Shown here: one piece after another, positions 7,949 through 17,403 of the stretch
Position numbering within the stretch: the first letter of the stretch is position 1
How the letters are laid out: every line of letters begins with the position of its first letter
Origin: Nitrospira sp.
GTDB taxonomy: Bacteria; Nitrospirota; Nitrospiria; Nitrospirales; Nitrospiraceae
Direction: 5' to 3'
DNA length: 40,887 bases
Assembly: GCA_005239475.1 (NCBI GenBank)
Contig: SPAX01000007.1
Location: 9,254 to 50,140, forward strand
Notes under the pieces: generated by a model
The model's database searches: none
Told to the model about the DNA's origin: nothing
What the model saw: the letters and a program-made list of their open reading frames with translations, nothing else
Translations under genes and position numbers: made by a program

Positions 7949-8036
7949 GGTGGTTTGTCTGGTTCATCTGTATGTCCTGGTTTATCCGGTGAGACTGGTT
8001 CAACCAAACAAACGAGACAAACCAGAGCAACCAGAT
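7949..8036. repeat. Hairpin element A built of 9-nt micro-repeats
   Basis: The left half reads as 9-nt units of the type GGTTTGTCT GGTTCATCT. The right half (CAACCAAACAAAC... GACAAACCAGAG) is their approximate reverse complement, so the whole folds into a long stem. Related elements lie at 19272-19460 and 30191-30336. The track ORF 7810..8217 is only a translation of this repeat. Confidence 0.65.
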
Positions 8037-8111
8037 GTGACAAATAGAAGCGCGCCTGTTGATGCGCTCGATCGGGATTCAGATCGGCGTCACGTGGCGT
8101 GCCTCGGGGGA

Positions 8112-8318
8112 TTAACGCGGTGCGAGTGAGAGGATGTAGTCTGACGAGTCCGGACGTTGGAGGGTGACGGTGCCTGCTCGACTGAGCCGGTCCACCGCGG
8201 AAAACACCTGGTTCCATGAATAGTAGGGGACCCTCTCGTTAAGTTCTTCGAGCGTGCAGGTGCCGACCCGAGCGAGTTCCTGGCGGATGGCCGATTCAAG
8301 AGCGTCTGTCCGAAGCAT
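8112..8318 (-). CDS. Small winged-helix-like protein
   Basis: The 68-residue product (MLRTDALESAIRQELARVGTCTLEELNERVPYYSW...) has a helix-turn-helix-like pattern, a run of helices followed by TVTLQRPDSSDYILSL, which could be a beta wing. The size fits a minimal winged-helix fold. GGGAGGACC just before ATG 8318 is a good ribosome site. A DNA-binding role is plausible but inferred from the pattern alone. No operon partner is obvious. Confidence 0.6.
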   Translation of the reverse strand: MLRTDALESAIRQELARVGTCTLEELNERVPYYSWNQVFSAVDRLSRAGTVTLQRPDSSDYILSLAPR

Positions 8319-8384
8319 AGGGTCCTCCCAAGCAATCTAGTGTGATGCCGCTCACAGTAATAGGGCAAACGCTTGATTCAGGAA

Positions 8385-8402
8385 ACTAGGAAGACCCCTA
8401 GT
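8385..8402. promoter_or_regulatory. CTAGG palindrome upstream of the kinase operon
   Basis: ACTAGG and CCTAGT form perfect 6-bp arms around AAGACC. The site is about 155 nt before the small basic ORF and 300 nt before the kinase gene. It resembles the palindromes at 7830 and 14823 and may bind a regulator of the signalling operon. Confidence 0.4.
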
Positions 8403-8558
8403 CCTGGCAGGAGACTTTACTAATGTCTGTCAGGCAGTGATGGTCCTGCTTGTTAGGAAGGGGGGAATAGGCTTAGACTCTGACTCTTGATCAGCCCGTC
8501 AGCCGCGTGCAACGACTGCTCAATGCTGCGGTCTCAGCCATCCCGAGGAGAAGATTCT

Positions 8559-8690
8559 GTGGCCGCGGCACGAAAGACTACGAGAAGAACAGTTTCCTCC
8601 AAGACCGGCGCCAAGAGTTGCGCCACGCAGCCTGCCGGTAGCGTCCACTCACGTCCCGCCATCAAACGGATTTTCCAAACTTTCTCCTGA
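8559..8690 (+). CDS. Small basic protein upstream of the kinase (tentative)
   Basis: GTG 8559 is preceded by GAGGAGAAG at ribosome-site distance and opens a 43-residue frame (VAAARKTTRRTVSSKTGAKS...) rich in Arg, Lys, Ser and Thr, ending 13 nt before the kinase ATG. There is no known domain. It may be a small nucleic-acid-binding protein or a leader peptide. The track shows a longer version from 8487, which lacks a ribosome site. Confidence 0.35.
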   Translation: MAAARKTTRRTVSSKTGAKSCATQPAGSVHSRPAIKRIFQTFS

Positions 8691-8703
8691 AACGAGGAAC
8701 GAC

Positions 8704-9741
8704 ATGAACGACACAACGACGCTCCCCTCCCGCAAAAAGTCACCGTCCTCGGCCACGCTGAGCCATGGCAAGCCCGCCAGGCGGAAAGCGGTGCGCGTTT
8801 CCGCAGAGGATACCGCGCAGGTTCGTTCGCGGATGATTCTCGCGGCGATGACGGCGTATCGCGATGGAGATTTCTCGGTGCGGTTGCCGGCGGCTGATTG
8901 GGCGGAGACGGATGGGCAGATTGCGGAGGCGTTCAATCAGACCATCGCGCATACGCGGCGCATCTCGGGGGAGGTCACGCGGCTGAGCGAGACGGTGGGC
9001 AAGGAGGGGCGGCTGAAGCAGCGCATGTCGATGCCGGGGGCGCGCGGCGGGTGGGCGGAGTCGGTGGTTTCCATCAATACGCTCGTCGACGATCTGGTGC
9101 GGCCGACAACGGAAATCGCGCGGACCATCGGCGCCGTAGCCAAGGGCGACCTCGGACAGTCGATGGAGCTGGAAGTAGATGGGCACGAGCTCAAGGGCGA
9201 GTTTTTGCGCTCCGCGAAGCTGGTGAACGCGATGGTCGATCAGCTCAACAGTTTCGCCTCGGAAGTGACGCGCGTGGCGCGCGAGGTCGGCACCGAAGGC
9301 AAGCTCGGCGGCCAGGCGCAGGTGCCCGGTGCCGCCGGCACGTGGAAGGGTCTCACCGAATCGGTGAACTTCATGGCTTCCAACCTGACCGGCCAGGTGC
9401 GCAACATCGCGGTCATCACGACGGCGGTGGCCAACGGCGATCTGTCCAAGAAGATCACCGTCGACGTGAAGGGGGAGATGCTCGAACTGAAGAACACCGT
9501 CAACACGATGGTGGATCAACTGTCGTCGTTCGCCGGCGAGGTGACGCGCGTGGCGCGCGAAGTCGGCACTGAAGGCAAGCTGGGACCTGACCGGCCAGGT
9601 GCGCAACATCGCGGTCATCACGACGGCGGTGGCCAACGGCGATCTGTCCAAGAAGATCACCGTCGACGTGAAGGGGGAGATGCTCGAACTGAAGAACACC
9701 GTCAACACGATGGTGGATCAACTCAACGGCTTTTCCGCTGA
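8704..9741 (+). CDS. Multi-HAMP hybrid histidine kinase, N-terminal fragment
   Basis: This ORF carries the first HAMP units of a soluble kinase. No membrane segment or signal peptide is visible. Each unit of about 92 residues reads ...[20 protein letters not shown] then [17 protein letters not shown] then [20 protein letters not shown]. The frame is normal to about 9587, where GGCAAGCTGGG jumps directly to ACCTGACCGGCC. Comparison with the preceding unit shows 74 nt missing, shifting the frame, so the last 50 residues (after EGKL) are out-of-frame sequence. The rest of the kinase continues in 9599..12757. A deletion between repeats or an assembly collapse would both explain it. Confidence 0.75.
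   Translation: MNDTTTLPSRKKSPSSATLSHGKPARRKAVRVSAEDTAQVRSRMILAAMTAYRDGDFSVRLPAADWAETDGQIAEAFNQTIAHTRRISGEVTRLSETVGKEGRLKQRMSMPGARGGWAESVVSINTLVDDLVRPTTEIARTIGAVAKGDLGQSMELEVDGHELKGEFLRSAKLVNAMVDQLNSFASEVTRVAREVGTEGKLGGQAQVPGAAGTWKGLTESVNFMASNLTGQVRNIAVITTAVANGDLSKKITVDVKGEMLELKNTVNTMVDQLSSFAGEVTRVAREVGTEGKLGPDRPGAQHRGHHDGGGQRRSVQEDHRRREGGDARTEEHRQHDGGSTQRLFR
9391..9722 (+). repeat. Near-identical tandem HAMP-coding repeats
   Basis: About 130 nt starting GGCCAGGTGCGCAAC at 9391 recur almost unchanged 202 nt later at 9593. The intact spacing, deduced from the protein repeat of 92 residues, would be 276 nt; the difference is the 74-nt deletion that breaks the kinase frame. Such long identical repeats favour recombination and assembly errors. 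Confidence 0.75.
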
Positions 9742-12700
9742 AGTCACGCGCGTGGCGCGCGAAGTCGGTACCGAAGGCAAGCTCGGCGGCCAGGCGCAGG
9801 TGCCCGGTGCCGCCGGCACGTGGAAGGATCTCACCGACAACGTCAACCTACTCGCCGCCAACCTCACCACACAGGTGCGCGCCATCGCCGAGGTCGCCAC
9901 CGCCGTGACCAAGGGTGACCTCACGCGCTCCATCCAGGTGGAGACCCGCGGCGAGGTGGCCGAGCTGAAGGACAACATCAACACGATGATTTTCAACCTG
10001 TGGCAAACCACCGAGAGCAACCGCGAGCAGGACTGGCTCAAGACCAACCTCGCTAAATTTGCCGGCATGCTCCAGGGCCAGCGTGAGCTGAACACCGTGG
10101 GGCAGATGCTCCTCACCGAGCTGGCGCCGCTGCTCAATGCCCACCAGGGCACCATCTACCATCTCACCGGCAGCACCGGCGATTCCACGCTCACGTTGCT
10201 CGCGAGCTACGCGCACGGCGGAGGCGGGCCACTCATCGAGAAGATCCGCCTCGGCGAGGGCCTCGTCGGCCAGTGCGCGGTGGACAAGAAGCGCGTCCTG
10301 CTCACCAATGTGCCGCCTGATTTTCTCTCGATCTCCTCCAGTCTCGGCGAAGCGCGGCAGATGAGCATCATCGTGCTGCCCGTGCTCTTCGAGGGGCAGA
10401 CCAAGGCCGTCATCGAGCTGGCCTCGCTCCAGAGCTTCGGCGCCGGTTCTCTCGCATTCCTCGAACTGCTCACCCAGAGCATCGGCACGGTCTTCAATAC
10501 CATCGAGGCGACGATGCGCACCGAGAGCTTGCTCGAGCAATCGCAGCAGCTCACCGTCGAGCTGCAGTCTCGCCAGAGCGAGCTCCAGCAGACCAATGAG
10601 CAGCTGGGCACCAAGGCCAAGCTGCTCGCAGAGCAGAACGCCGAGGTCGAGCGCAAGAACGCCGAGGTCGAGCAGGCCCGCCTCGCGCTCGAGGGAAAAG
10701 CCGCCGAACTGGCGCTCACTTCCAAATACAAGTCCGAGTTCCTCGCGAACATGTCCCACGAGCTGCGCACGCCGCTCAATTCCATCCTCATCCTCAGCCA
10801 GCAGCTCGCCGGCAACGCCGGGGGCAACCTCTCGGACAAGCAGGTCGAGTTTTCCCAAAACATCAACTCCTCCGGCTCCGACCTCCTCGACCTCATCAAC
10901 GACATCCTCGATCTCTCGAAAATTGAGTCCGGCACCGTCACCGTCGACGTCGAGGAAATCCTCTTCACCGGCCTGCGCGACACCATCGACCGCAACTTCC
11001 GGCACGTGGCCGAGGCCAAGAACCTGCCGTTCGACGTGCAGTTCGCCGAGGACCTGCCGCGCTCCCTGGACAGCGATCCGAAGCGCCTCCAGCAAATCCT
11101 CAAAAATCTCCTGTCCAACGCCGTCAAGTTCACCACCCACGGCCACGTCAAGGTTCGCGTCAGTCTCGCCACGCAGGGCTGGAGCCTCGATCACCCGGTG
11201 CTCAGCGGTGCGCAACAGGTGATTGCCTTTGCCGTCGAGGACACAGGCATCGGTATCGCGCCGGAGAAGCGGCGGCTCATCTTCGAGGCCTTCCAACAGG
11301 CCGACGTCGGCACGTCCCGCAAATACGGCGGCACCGGACTCGGGCTCCCCATCAGCCGTGAGTTGGCCATGCTGCTCGGTGGCGAAATCAAGCTCGCGAC
11401 CGTCTACGGGCAGGGCAGCACGTTCACGCTCTTTCTGCCGCAGTACTACCCCGACCCCGACAGTAAGAGGGCCTTCAGGACCGCCGGTACCGTGGGCGAG
11501 TCGCCGAGGGTCCAGGCGCTCACGGTCCTGCCCGTCGCGCACGAAGAGCACATCGAGGACGATCGCCACGCCATCAAGGAGGGCGACCGAGTGCTGCTCA
11601 TTATCGAGAACCACGCGCATTACGCCCGCATTCTCCTCAACCTGGGGCGCGCCAAGGGCTTCAAGGGCATCGTCGCCACCAGAGGCGCGGCGGGCCTTAC
11701 CCTCGCCAGGCAGTTCTATCCCACGGCCATCTCGCTCGATATTTTTCTCCCCGACATGCACGGCTGGACGGTGCTCCACCGGCTCAAGCGCGACCTGGCC
11801 ATGCGTCACATCCCGGTGCAAATCGTCACCGTGGAAGATAAACGCAATCAGGGCCTCGCGCACGGCGCCTTCGCCTACATCGTCAAGTCGCCCACCACCG
11901 AGGACTTGGAAATGGCGTTCGACCGGATCAAGGACTTTACCGCTCCACGCACGAAGCGGCTCCTGATCGTCGAGGACAACGACATCGAGCGGCAGGCCAT
12001 CGTCGAACTGCTCGGATATACAGACATCGAGACGGTGGCCGTCGCCACCGGCAGCGAGGCGCTGGAGGCGCTGCTCGACAAATCGTTCGACTGCGTGGTG
12101 CTCGATCTGCGCCTGCCGGACATGACCGGCTTCGAGCTGCTGGAGAAAGTGCATGCCAACCCGGCCCTGGTGGACATACCAGTGATCGTGTTCACCGGGA
12201 AGGAGCTGAACGCCGAGGAGCAGATGCGGCTCAAGACGATAGCCAAGAGCATCGTCCTCAAAGACGTCCGGTCACCCGAGCGCCTCTTGGACGAGACGGC
12301 CCTCTTCCTCCACCGCGTCATCACCGACCTGCCGCTGGAGAAGCAGAAGATGATCGAGCAGATCCATTCCTCCAACGAAGTCTTGCGCGGCCGCAAAGTC
12401 CTCGTGGTCGATGACGACGCGCGCAACATCTTCGCCCTGACCTCGCTGCTCGAGAATCAGGATATGGACGTGCTCACCGCAACCAATGGCCGCAGCGCCA
12501 TCGACATCATCCAGCGCACGCCCGATCTGAGCATGGTGCTCATGGACATCATGATGCCCGATATGGATGGCTACGAGACCATGCGCGAAATCCGCAAAGC
12601 CCACGAATTCCTTACCCTCCCGATCCTCGCGCTCACGGCGAAAGCGATGAAAGGCGACCGCGAGAAGTGCCTCGACGCCGGCGCGAGCGACTACATCGCC

Positions 12701-12757
12701 AAGCCGGTGGATACGGACCAGCTCCTGTCGCTTATGCGGGTGTGGCTTTTTCGATGA
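9599..12757 (+). CDS. Hybrid histidine kinase: HAMP-GAF-HisKA-HATPase-REC-REC-REC
   Basis: After two HAMP units comes a GAF-like domain (about residues 150-310), a coiled coil, the phosphoacceptor region [15 protein letters not shown] (His), an ATPase domain with LSNAVKFT (N box), [13 protein letters not shown] (G1) and [10 protein letters not shown] (G2), and three receivers. REC2 has LLIVEDN and [14 protein letters not shown]3 has VLVVDDD and [14 protein letters not shown]1 starts LLIIEN and lacks the usual acidic pair, so it may be a degenerate phosphoacceptor. The layout resembles soluble multi-HAMP osmosensor-type (group III) kinases. The track start (GTG) has no clear ribosome site and is probably an artefact of the 74-nt deletion. 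The stop overlaps the next gene as ATGA. Confidence 0.85.
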   Translation: MRNIAVITTAVANGDLSKKITVDVKGEMLELKNTVNTMVDQLNGFSAEVTRVAREVGTEGKLGGQAQVPGAAGTWKDLTDNVNLLAANLTTQVRAIAEVATAVTKGDLTRSIQVETRGEVAELKDNINTMIFNLWQTTESNREQDWLKTNLAKFAGMLQGQRELNTVGQMLLTELAPLLNAHQGTIYHLTGSTGDSTLTLLASYAHGGGGPLIEKIRLGEGLVGQCAVDKKRVLLTNVPPDFLSISSSLGEARQMSIIVLPVLFEGQTKAVIELASLQSFGAGSLAFLELLTQSIGTVFNTIEATMRTESLLEQSQQLTVELQSRQSELQQTNEQLGTKAKLLAEQNAEVERKNAEVEQARLALEGKAAELALTSKYKSEFLANMSHELRTPLNSILILSQQLAGNAGGNLSDKQVEFSQNINSSGSDLLDLINDILDLSKIESGTVTVDVEEILFTGLRDTIDRNFRHVAEAKNLPFDVQFAEDLPRSLDSDPKRLQQILKNLLSNAVKFTTHGHVKVRVSLATQGWSLDHPVLSGAQQVIAFAVEDTGIGIAPEKRRLIFEAFQQADVGTSRKYGGTGLGLPISRELAMLLGGEIKLATVYGQGSTFTLFLPQYYPDPDSKRAFRTAGTVGESPRVQALTVLPVAHEEHIEDDRHAIKEGDRVLLIIENHAHYARILLNLGRAKGFKGIVATRGAAGLTLARQFYPTAISLDIFLPDMHGWTVLHRLKRDLAMRHIPVQIVTVEDKRNQGLAHGAFAYIVKSPTTEDLEMAFDRIKDFTAPRTKRLLIVEDNDIERQAIVELLGYTDIETVAVATGSEALEALLDKSFDCVVLDLRLPDMTGFELLEKVHANPALVDIPVIVFTGKELNAEEQMRLKTIAKSIVLKDVRSPERLLDETALFLHRVITDLPLEKQKMIEQIHSSNEVLRGRKVLVVDDDARNIFALTSLLENQDMDVLTATNGRSAIDIIQRTPDLSMVLMDIMMPDMDGYETMREIRKAHEFLTLPILALTAKAMKGDREKCLDAGASDYIAKPVDTDQLLSLMRVWLFR

Positions 12758-13995
12758 ACGAGATCACGAAACAAGGGAGCCACCCCATAAACAGTGACAT
12801 CCTCCCTGCGTCGACCGACGGCCAGGCGCAAGACCCGCCACCACAGCATCGTTCCGCTGCCGCGGCTCCAACGTCCACTTTTCACGGCGGACCCATCAAC
12901 ATCCTGATCGTGGACGATGATCCGAGAAACCTCCTCGTGCTCGAAACCGTCCTGGACGACCCCGGTTACCGGCTGATCCGGGCTGAATCCGCAGACCAGG
13001 CGTTGCTTGCGCTCGTCGTGGAGGAATTCGCCCTCCTCATCCTGGACATCCGGATGCCTGGCATGACCGGCTTCGAGCTGGCCCAGATGATCAAGGAGCG
13101 GAAGAAAACCGCCCAGGTGCCGATCATCTTTCTCACCGCCTACTACAACGAAGACAAGCACATGCTCGAAGGTTACGGCACCGGCGCGGTGGACTACCTC
13201 CACAAGCCAGTGAACCCGGCCATCCTCCGCTCGAAGGTCGCCGTCTTCGCCGAGCTGCACCGCAAGAACCGCGAGTGCGGGATGGCCAATCGCGCCCTGC
13301 TTGCCGAAGTGATTGAGCGCCGCCGGGCCGAGGAGGAGTTGAAATTCCTGACGGGGAAGCTGATCCAGGCGCAAGAAGAGGAGCGCCGCCGGATCGCGCG
13401 TGAACTGCACGACGACTTCAATCAACGATTGGCGTCTTTGTCTATGGAGTTGGCGATCATCGAACACTCTCCGGTCGCCTCCCCTGAGCCGATCCCGCGA
13501 CAACTCGCGGTGATTCATGGCCAGATCGTGCAGCTCTCCAATGATCTGCACGATCTGGCGTACAAGCTGCATCCGTCGTTGCTTGAGCACGTTGGCTTGG
13601 AGATCGCCATTCGAGACCACGTCGCCGAGTTCACGAAACAGACCGGGCTGCCCGTGACTTGTATCGTCCGTGAGGTGCCAGAGACGCTCCCGCCGGAGAT
13701 CGCCACCGCGCTGTTTCGCGTGATGCAAGAGAGTCTGCAGAATGTGTTCAAGCATGCCCAGGCCACCGACGTGACGGTCAGGCTGAGCGGCTCGTCTAAA
13801 GGGATCGGTGTGTCGGTACGCGATAACGGCAAGGGGTTCGAGGTGGAGAGCCAGTCTGCGCAACGAGCAGGAATCGGATTGGTGAGTATGCAGGAGCGTG
13901 CGCGCCTGCTGGGCGGATTTTCCAGGATCCGTTCCTGTTCAGAGCATGGTACCAGGGTCTGTGCCTGGGTTCCTCTTTCTCAGGAGGGTGTATGA
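12754..13995 (+). CDS. Response-regulator/histidine-kinase fusion (REC-HisKA_3)
   Basis: The start at 12754 overlaps the upstream stop (ATGA), better than the track's 12667. An N-terminal receiver (residues about 45-165: ILIVDDDPRN, LLILDIRMPGMTG, HKPVNP) is followed by a coiled coil and a NarX-type kinase core, EERRRIARELHDDFNQRL, whose His in RELHDD is the phosphoacceptor, then an ATPase domain with MQESLQNVFKHA and VRDNGKGFEV. It probably receives a phosphoryl group on its REC from the upstream hybrid kinase and phosphorylates the NarL-type regulator just downstream, forming a phosphorelay. The stop overlaps the next gene by 4 nt. Confidence 0.9.
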   Translation: MNEITKQGSHPINSDILPASTDGQAQDPPPQHRSAAAAPTSTFHGGPINILIVDDDPRNLLVLETVLDDPGYRLIRAESADQALLALVVEEFALLILDIRMPGMTGFELAQMIKERKKTAQVPIIFLTAYYNEDKHMLEGYGTGAVDYLHKPVNPAILRSKVAVFAELHRKNRECGMANRALLAEVIERRRAEEELKFLTGKLIQAQEEERRRIARELHDDFNQRLASLSMELAIIEHSPVASPEPIPRQLAVIHGQIVQLSNDLHDLAYKLHPSLLEHVGLEIAIRDHVAEFTKQTGLPVTCIVREVPETLPPEIATALFRVMQESLQNVFKHAQATDVTVRLSGSSKGIGVSVRDNGKGFEVESQSAQRAGIGLVSMQERARLLGGFSRIRSCSEHGTRVCAWVPLSQEGV

Positions 13996-14633
13996 ATAAG
14001 CCGAGCGTGCTGATGGCCGATGACCATTCGCTGATTCTCGCCGGCTTGCGGAAGCTGGTGGAGGGAGAGTGCGAGGTGGTGGGCACGGTGGAAGACGGGC
14101 GGGCACTGGTGGAGGCGGCGCAGAGGCTGCGGCCTGACCTGATTCTCCTGGACATCTCGATGCCGCTCTTGAATGGGCTCGAAGCGGCCAGGCAGCTCCG
14201 CACCCTGGTGCCGGACAGCAAACTCATCTTCCTCACCATGCATGCCAGCCCGACCTATGCGACCGAGGCCTTTCAGGCCGGGGCCTCCGGGTATCTCCTC
14301 AAACACTCCGCGGCGGAGGAACTCAGCCAGGCGATCAAGTCCATCCTCCAAGGCCGACACTATCTCACGCCGCTGCTCACGAAAGAGGTGATGGACTCGG
14401 TCCTCACGCCCTCTACCGGGGAGCGAGGCAAGGCTACGGCGCTCACCGCGCGTCAGCGGGAAGTCTTGCAGCTCGTCGCCGAGGGCAAAGGCACGAAGGA
14501 GATCGCCACGATCCTCAGCCTGTCGGTGAAAACGGTGGAGTTCCATAAGGCCCGACTTATGCAGCAGTTGGACCTTCACACCATTGCCGATTTGACCAAG
14601 TACGCCATCACTCAGGGGATCACCAGCCTCTAA
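13992..14633 (+). CDS. NarL/FixJ-family response regulator
   Basis: The 213-residue protein has a receiver (VLMADDHSLIL, phosphoacceptor Asp in LILLDISMPLLNG, conserved Lys in GYLLKHSA) and a LuxR-type helix-turn-helix: LTARQREVLQLVAEGKGTKE and then LSVKTVEFHKARLM. It binds DNA upon phosphorylation, most likely by the kinase encoded just upstream (ATGA overlap). Candidate targets are the CTAGGG palindromes at 7830, 8385 and 14823. A repeat element begins right after the stop codon. Confidence 0.92.
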   Translation: MNKPSVLMADDHSLILAGLRKLVEGECEVVGTVEDGRALVEAAQRLRPDLILLDISMPLLNGLEAARQLRTLVPDSKLIFLTMHASPTYATEAFQAGASGYLLKHSAAEELSQAIKSILQGRHYLTPLLTKEVMDSVLTPSTGERGKATALTARQREVLQLVAEGKGTKEIATILSLSVKTVEFHKARLMQQLDLHTIADLTKYAITQGITSL

Positions 14634-14793
14634 CAGGATGCTGAAAAGAGCATATGGCTTATGGCCGATAGCATGCCCGTAGAACAAGTACAGGATGGTC
14701 TTAGTCCGAGCTATAAGCCATAAGCTATCAGCTCCCCCTCCCACGAGATTCGTTTCACGTTTCACGAGGGACGCTTCACGTCTCACGCCCTTC
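14634..14793. repeat. Element with TIR-like end and 7-nt micro-repeats
   Basis: AACAGGATGCTGAAAA follows the regulator stop and equals the left end of elements at 19272 and 39331. Then ATGGCTTATGGCCGATAGC and, after a loop, AGCTATAAGCCATAAGCTAT form inverted arms of 7-nt units. A second phased repeat follows (CGTTTCACGTTTCACG... CTTCACGTCTCACG). No ORF is present. Confidence 0.5.
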
Positions 14794-14822
14794 CCGACCT
14801 CTCGTAAGATTGCCACTCAATA

Positions 14823-14842
14823 CCAGGGTCCTCCCTAGTTCC
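14823..14842. promoter_or_regulatory. CTAGGG/CCCTGG palindrome upstream of the receiver gene
   Basis: CCAGGGTCCTCCCTAGTTCC is, on the other strand, GGAACTAGGGAGGACCCTGG, matching the core of the 7830-7860 palindrome. It lies 60 nt before the receiver gene start at 14902, a normal operator position. Confidence 0.4.
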
Positions 14843-14901
14843 GCAGTCACTCCTAAACATCTAGGATCACGCTATTGATCCTGAGAGAAGAGAGAGGTGA
14901 C

Positions 14902-15333
14902 ATGACGAAGCCCAGAATCTTAATTGCCGACGATCACCCCGTCATGCTGGCCGCTTCAGGAGGCATCTTGGACGAATTGGGTGATGTGGTGGGTATGGTG
15001 GCAGACGGCCAAGCGCTCGTGGAGGCCGCGCGGCGGTTGCAGCCTGACCTTATTATCTCGGATATCTCGATGCCTAGGCTGAACGGCCTCGATGCCACTC
15101 GAGAGATACAGATGTATGCGCCGCAGAGCAAGGTGATCATGCTGACGATCCATCGAGCGGCGGTCTACGTGTCCATGGCCTTCCGTGCGGGAGCCCGAGG
15201 TTATCTCCTGAAACAATCCGCTGTGGCAGAACTACCGCAAGCTGTCCTGCGCGTCCTCGAAGGCGAGCGTTATATCGGGGCGGATGTGGCTGGGAGAGAA
15301 GAGTGGATGTCTGCCCCGATGCGCCAGCCCTGA
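14902..15333 (+). CDS. Stand-alone receiver-domain protein
   Basis: ATG 14902 is preceded by AGAGAGGTGAC and is preferred to the track start at 14875. The protein of 143 residues is a receiver (ILIADDHPVML, Asp in LIISDISMPRLNG, Lys in GYLLKQSA) closely related to the receiver of 13992..14633, but it stops where the paralogue's helix-turn-helix would follow. No output domain is found in the other frames just downstream, so it is either a genuine single-domain receiver, perhaps a phosphate sink, or an old truncation. Confidence 0.8.
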   Translation: MTKPRILIADDHPVMLAASGGILDELGDVVGMVADGQALVEAARRLQPDLIISDISMPRLNGLDATREIQMYAPQSKVIMLTIHRAAVYVSMAFRAGARGYLLKQSAVAELPQAVLRVLEGERYIGADVAGREEWMSAPMRQP

Positions 15334-15459
15334 TTCCGAGTGTCTCGTCTTTCCCGCCCGCCTCTCGTGTTTCATGCTGCTATGTTGCGGAACGGTTGTC
15401 CTGTTGTGCCGCACATGCGGACGACGAGAATCCGTTTGTCGGTGCAGCAGCCGTCGGCG

Positions 15460-16953
15460 TCACTCACGCCATTCGACGGCGCCGAACCCGGTGCTTCCGA
15501 TGAAGGTGTAGGCAAGGGTGACGGTTCCCACCGTCTGGTGCCTGTCGGGCAGGTCGGGATACTGCGCATCCCGCTGCGACGCGACGTACTTGAGCGCGAT
15601 GGCATGGTGGTCATACACACGCAGGGTGAACGATGCCGTCCCGCGGGCGATGGTCTCCGATCCTCGACTCTCGGTGGACCCCACGCCGCTGACGTAGTAC
15701 TCCTGTGCTGTCACGTTGACCATGGCCCTGTCGGCGAGAATGAGACGGAGTTCAAGGAGCGCCTGCGGGGTGGCCCCGTAGTGATAGTCCCGTTCACCCG
15801 AGCCGTGGATGGTGCCAGCCGCGCCGTAGCCGACGCCGCCGAGGGCCGTGCCCTGGAGCGCCACCGCCTGCGAGAGCCACCACTGGGCGGTGGTACCGAG
15901 GTTGAGGGCCGTGCTCGAGACGCGGAAGACCTGCGGCGCGATGTAGTCGTAGGACCCGAAGAGGCCCCACACTCCGCGATAGGAGTCGCCTGCACTGTAC
16001 GGCGCTCCTACAAGGAGGCCACGGATGATGATGTTCTCGAAGGTGGAGGCGGTGGAGGCGGTGAATTGGAAGTTAAAATAATCAAATGGACGTGTGTAGC
16101 TATAGCCGGGCTTCCCGGGCAGCCCATAGGCCAGTTGGAAGTCTACGGTCGCCTCATTCTCTCTGAAGCGCGAAACGACTCCTTGGCCCCTCAAGACCGT
16201 ATTCAAGCTCGTGCCGAGCTGAAACCGCGTGGAGATGACCGGAGCGTGGCTCGGGAACACGGCGTCGAACCGGTTGCCGAAGACGAGGCGATTGAAGCCG
16301 GTGGGGGGCGAGAGCGCCGCTGCGCCCAGCTCTCGCCAGAACCCGGGCGGGCCGCCGTCATTCTCGAGCAACAGGCTGGCCATCCGGAAGAGCGGTTCTC
16401 CCAAGAAACTTCCCGCGATAGGAGTCGTGATCTGGTCGTTGATGGAGGGAGGCCCGGTCTCGCCCCCCAGCTCCCAGAGAACGCTGCCGGCGGTGGCATA
16501 CCCGAACGATTCCCAGAAGCTGAGGCCGGTCGATCGCGCTAATCCATAATAGATCGACCCCCCATAGGGATGCAGGAACTGGTTCGTGCCGAACGGGTCC
16601 TCGTCGATCACCCATTTGGAATCGGTCAAGTTCTTCCAGAACGACCCGGTGCCGGTACGGTACACGTCCTTTGGCTCGACGAAGTGCCGGTCAAACTGAT
16701 TCAACAGCAAGAGGTACCCCGTGACCTCGAAGGCCGGGATGATATAACTCCTGCCTGCCCCCGTTTCCCAATTCAGACGCTGTTTCGGCCCCTCGGGGGC
16801 GGGCGGGCCGATGGGAGCAGCCTGCGGCGGTGCCGGCGATGTAAGCTCGTCGGTGGAGGTGCGCTCCTCCTGTGCGAAGCCCGCACCCGGTGCCACGAGG
16901 GCGAGGGAGAGGAGCGCCCAAAGGAATTCGCCGGCATGCTGACATCTGCTCAC
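15460..16953 (-). CDS. Outer-membrane DUF3943-type protein
   Basis: The track ORF begins at 17262, but the first 100 residues look non-coding. GTG 16953 opens directly on a signal peptide (VSRCQHAGEFLWALLSLALV) with cleavage near GFA/QE and has GGGGG upstream. The mature protein matches the DUF3943 pattern: GRSYIIPAFEVTGYLLLLNQ, FDRHF, then alternating aromatic strands (SIYYGLARSTGLSFWESF, FDYFNFQF, RDYHYGATPQALLELRL) and a terminal strand VTLAYTFIG. It is probably an outer-membrane beta barrel. Its substrate is unknown. Confidence 0.7.
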   Translation of the reverse strand: MSRCQHAGEFLWALLSLALVAPGAGFAQEERTSTDELTSPAPPQAAPIGPPAPEGPKQRLNWETGAGRSYIIPAFEVTGYLLLLNQFDRHFVEPKDVYRTGTGSFWKNLTDSKWVIDEDPFGTNQFLHPYGGSIYYGLARSTGLSFWESFGYATAGSVLWELGGETGPPSINDQITTPIAGSFLGEPLFRMASLLLENDGGPPGFWRELGAAALSPPTGFNRLVFGNRFDAVFPSHAPVISTRFQLGTSLNTVLRGQGVVSRFRENEATVDFQLAYGLPGKPGYSYTRPFDYFNFQFTASTASTFENIIIRGLLVGAPYSAGDSYRGVWGLFGSYDYIAPQVFRVSSTALNLGTTAQWWLSQAVALQGTALGGVGYGAAGTIHGSGERDYHYGATPQALLELRLILADRAMVNVTAQEYYVSGVGSTESRGSETIARGTASFTLRVYDHHAIALKYVASQRDAQYPDLPDRHQTVGTVTLAYTFIGSTGFGAVEWRE

Positions 16954-17403
16954 CCCCGGCGCGTTGCCGAACCGGCCACCGGGGACCGCCTGTGTCTCGA
17001 CTACTGGATGCGGCTGACCAATGAAATAGCGCCACGGAATAGCTCCGGACGAGACAGGCTCACGTTCAGGCTGACCTGTTCGCCCAATAGACACAGTCTG
17101 AACCGATCCTCCTGAGCAAGGCCTTGATATGCGTGAGGCTAGATCATGTGTGACCGCTTGTGACGGATAGTCAGACTCAACCTGGCCTACCGCGAGAGGT
17201 TTATTAGAGTCTTGTACGTATCTGGCCATCTGTTCCCCAATCTCAACGCCCCTCAATGGCACCGTGATCTCTTGCTTCGCGTCAGGAAAGGAGGTCTCGA
17301 GCGCGAGGTCACGATGCAGGAGTGTATCCCATCACCACGCTGACACTTCTTAAGAACGAACGTATGCAGTGTGCGAGCCTCCCGTTCTCATCTCACGGAC
17401 CCG
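16954..17403. other. Intergenic region upstream of the DUF3943 gene
   Basis: If the DUF3943 gene starts at 16953, about 450 bp remain. The minus frame stays open by chance through much of it, but the amino-acid pattern is not protein-like. No palindromic activator site, repeat element or clear promoter was seen. Confidence 0.3.

Noticed and set aside
7949-8036. Possible CRISPR array
   Set aside because: The units are 9 nt, imperfect, and form one palindrome, with no spacers or cas genes.
7810-8217. Minus ORF of 135 residues
   Set aside because: Its LVCLVCLVEPVSPDK-like stretch is just the translation of the 9-nt repeat hairpin; no ribosome site.
9848-12154. 768-residue minus ORF
   Set aside because: Antisense shadow of the hybrid kinase; the plus frame carries all catalytic motifs.
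15340-16542. 400-residue plus ORF
   Set aside because: Antisense to the DUF3943 gene; Arg/Gly-rich composition without motifs or ribosome site.
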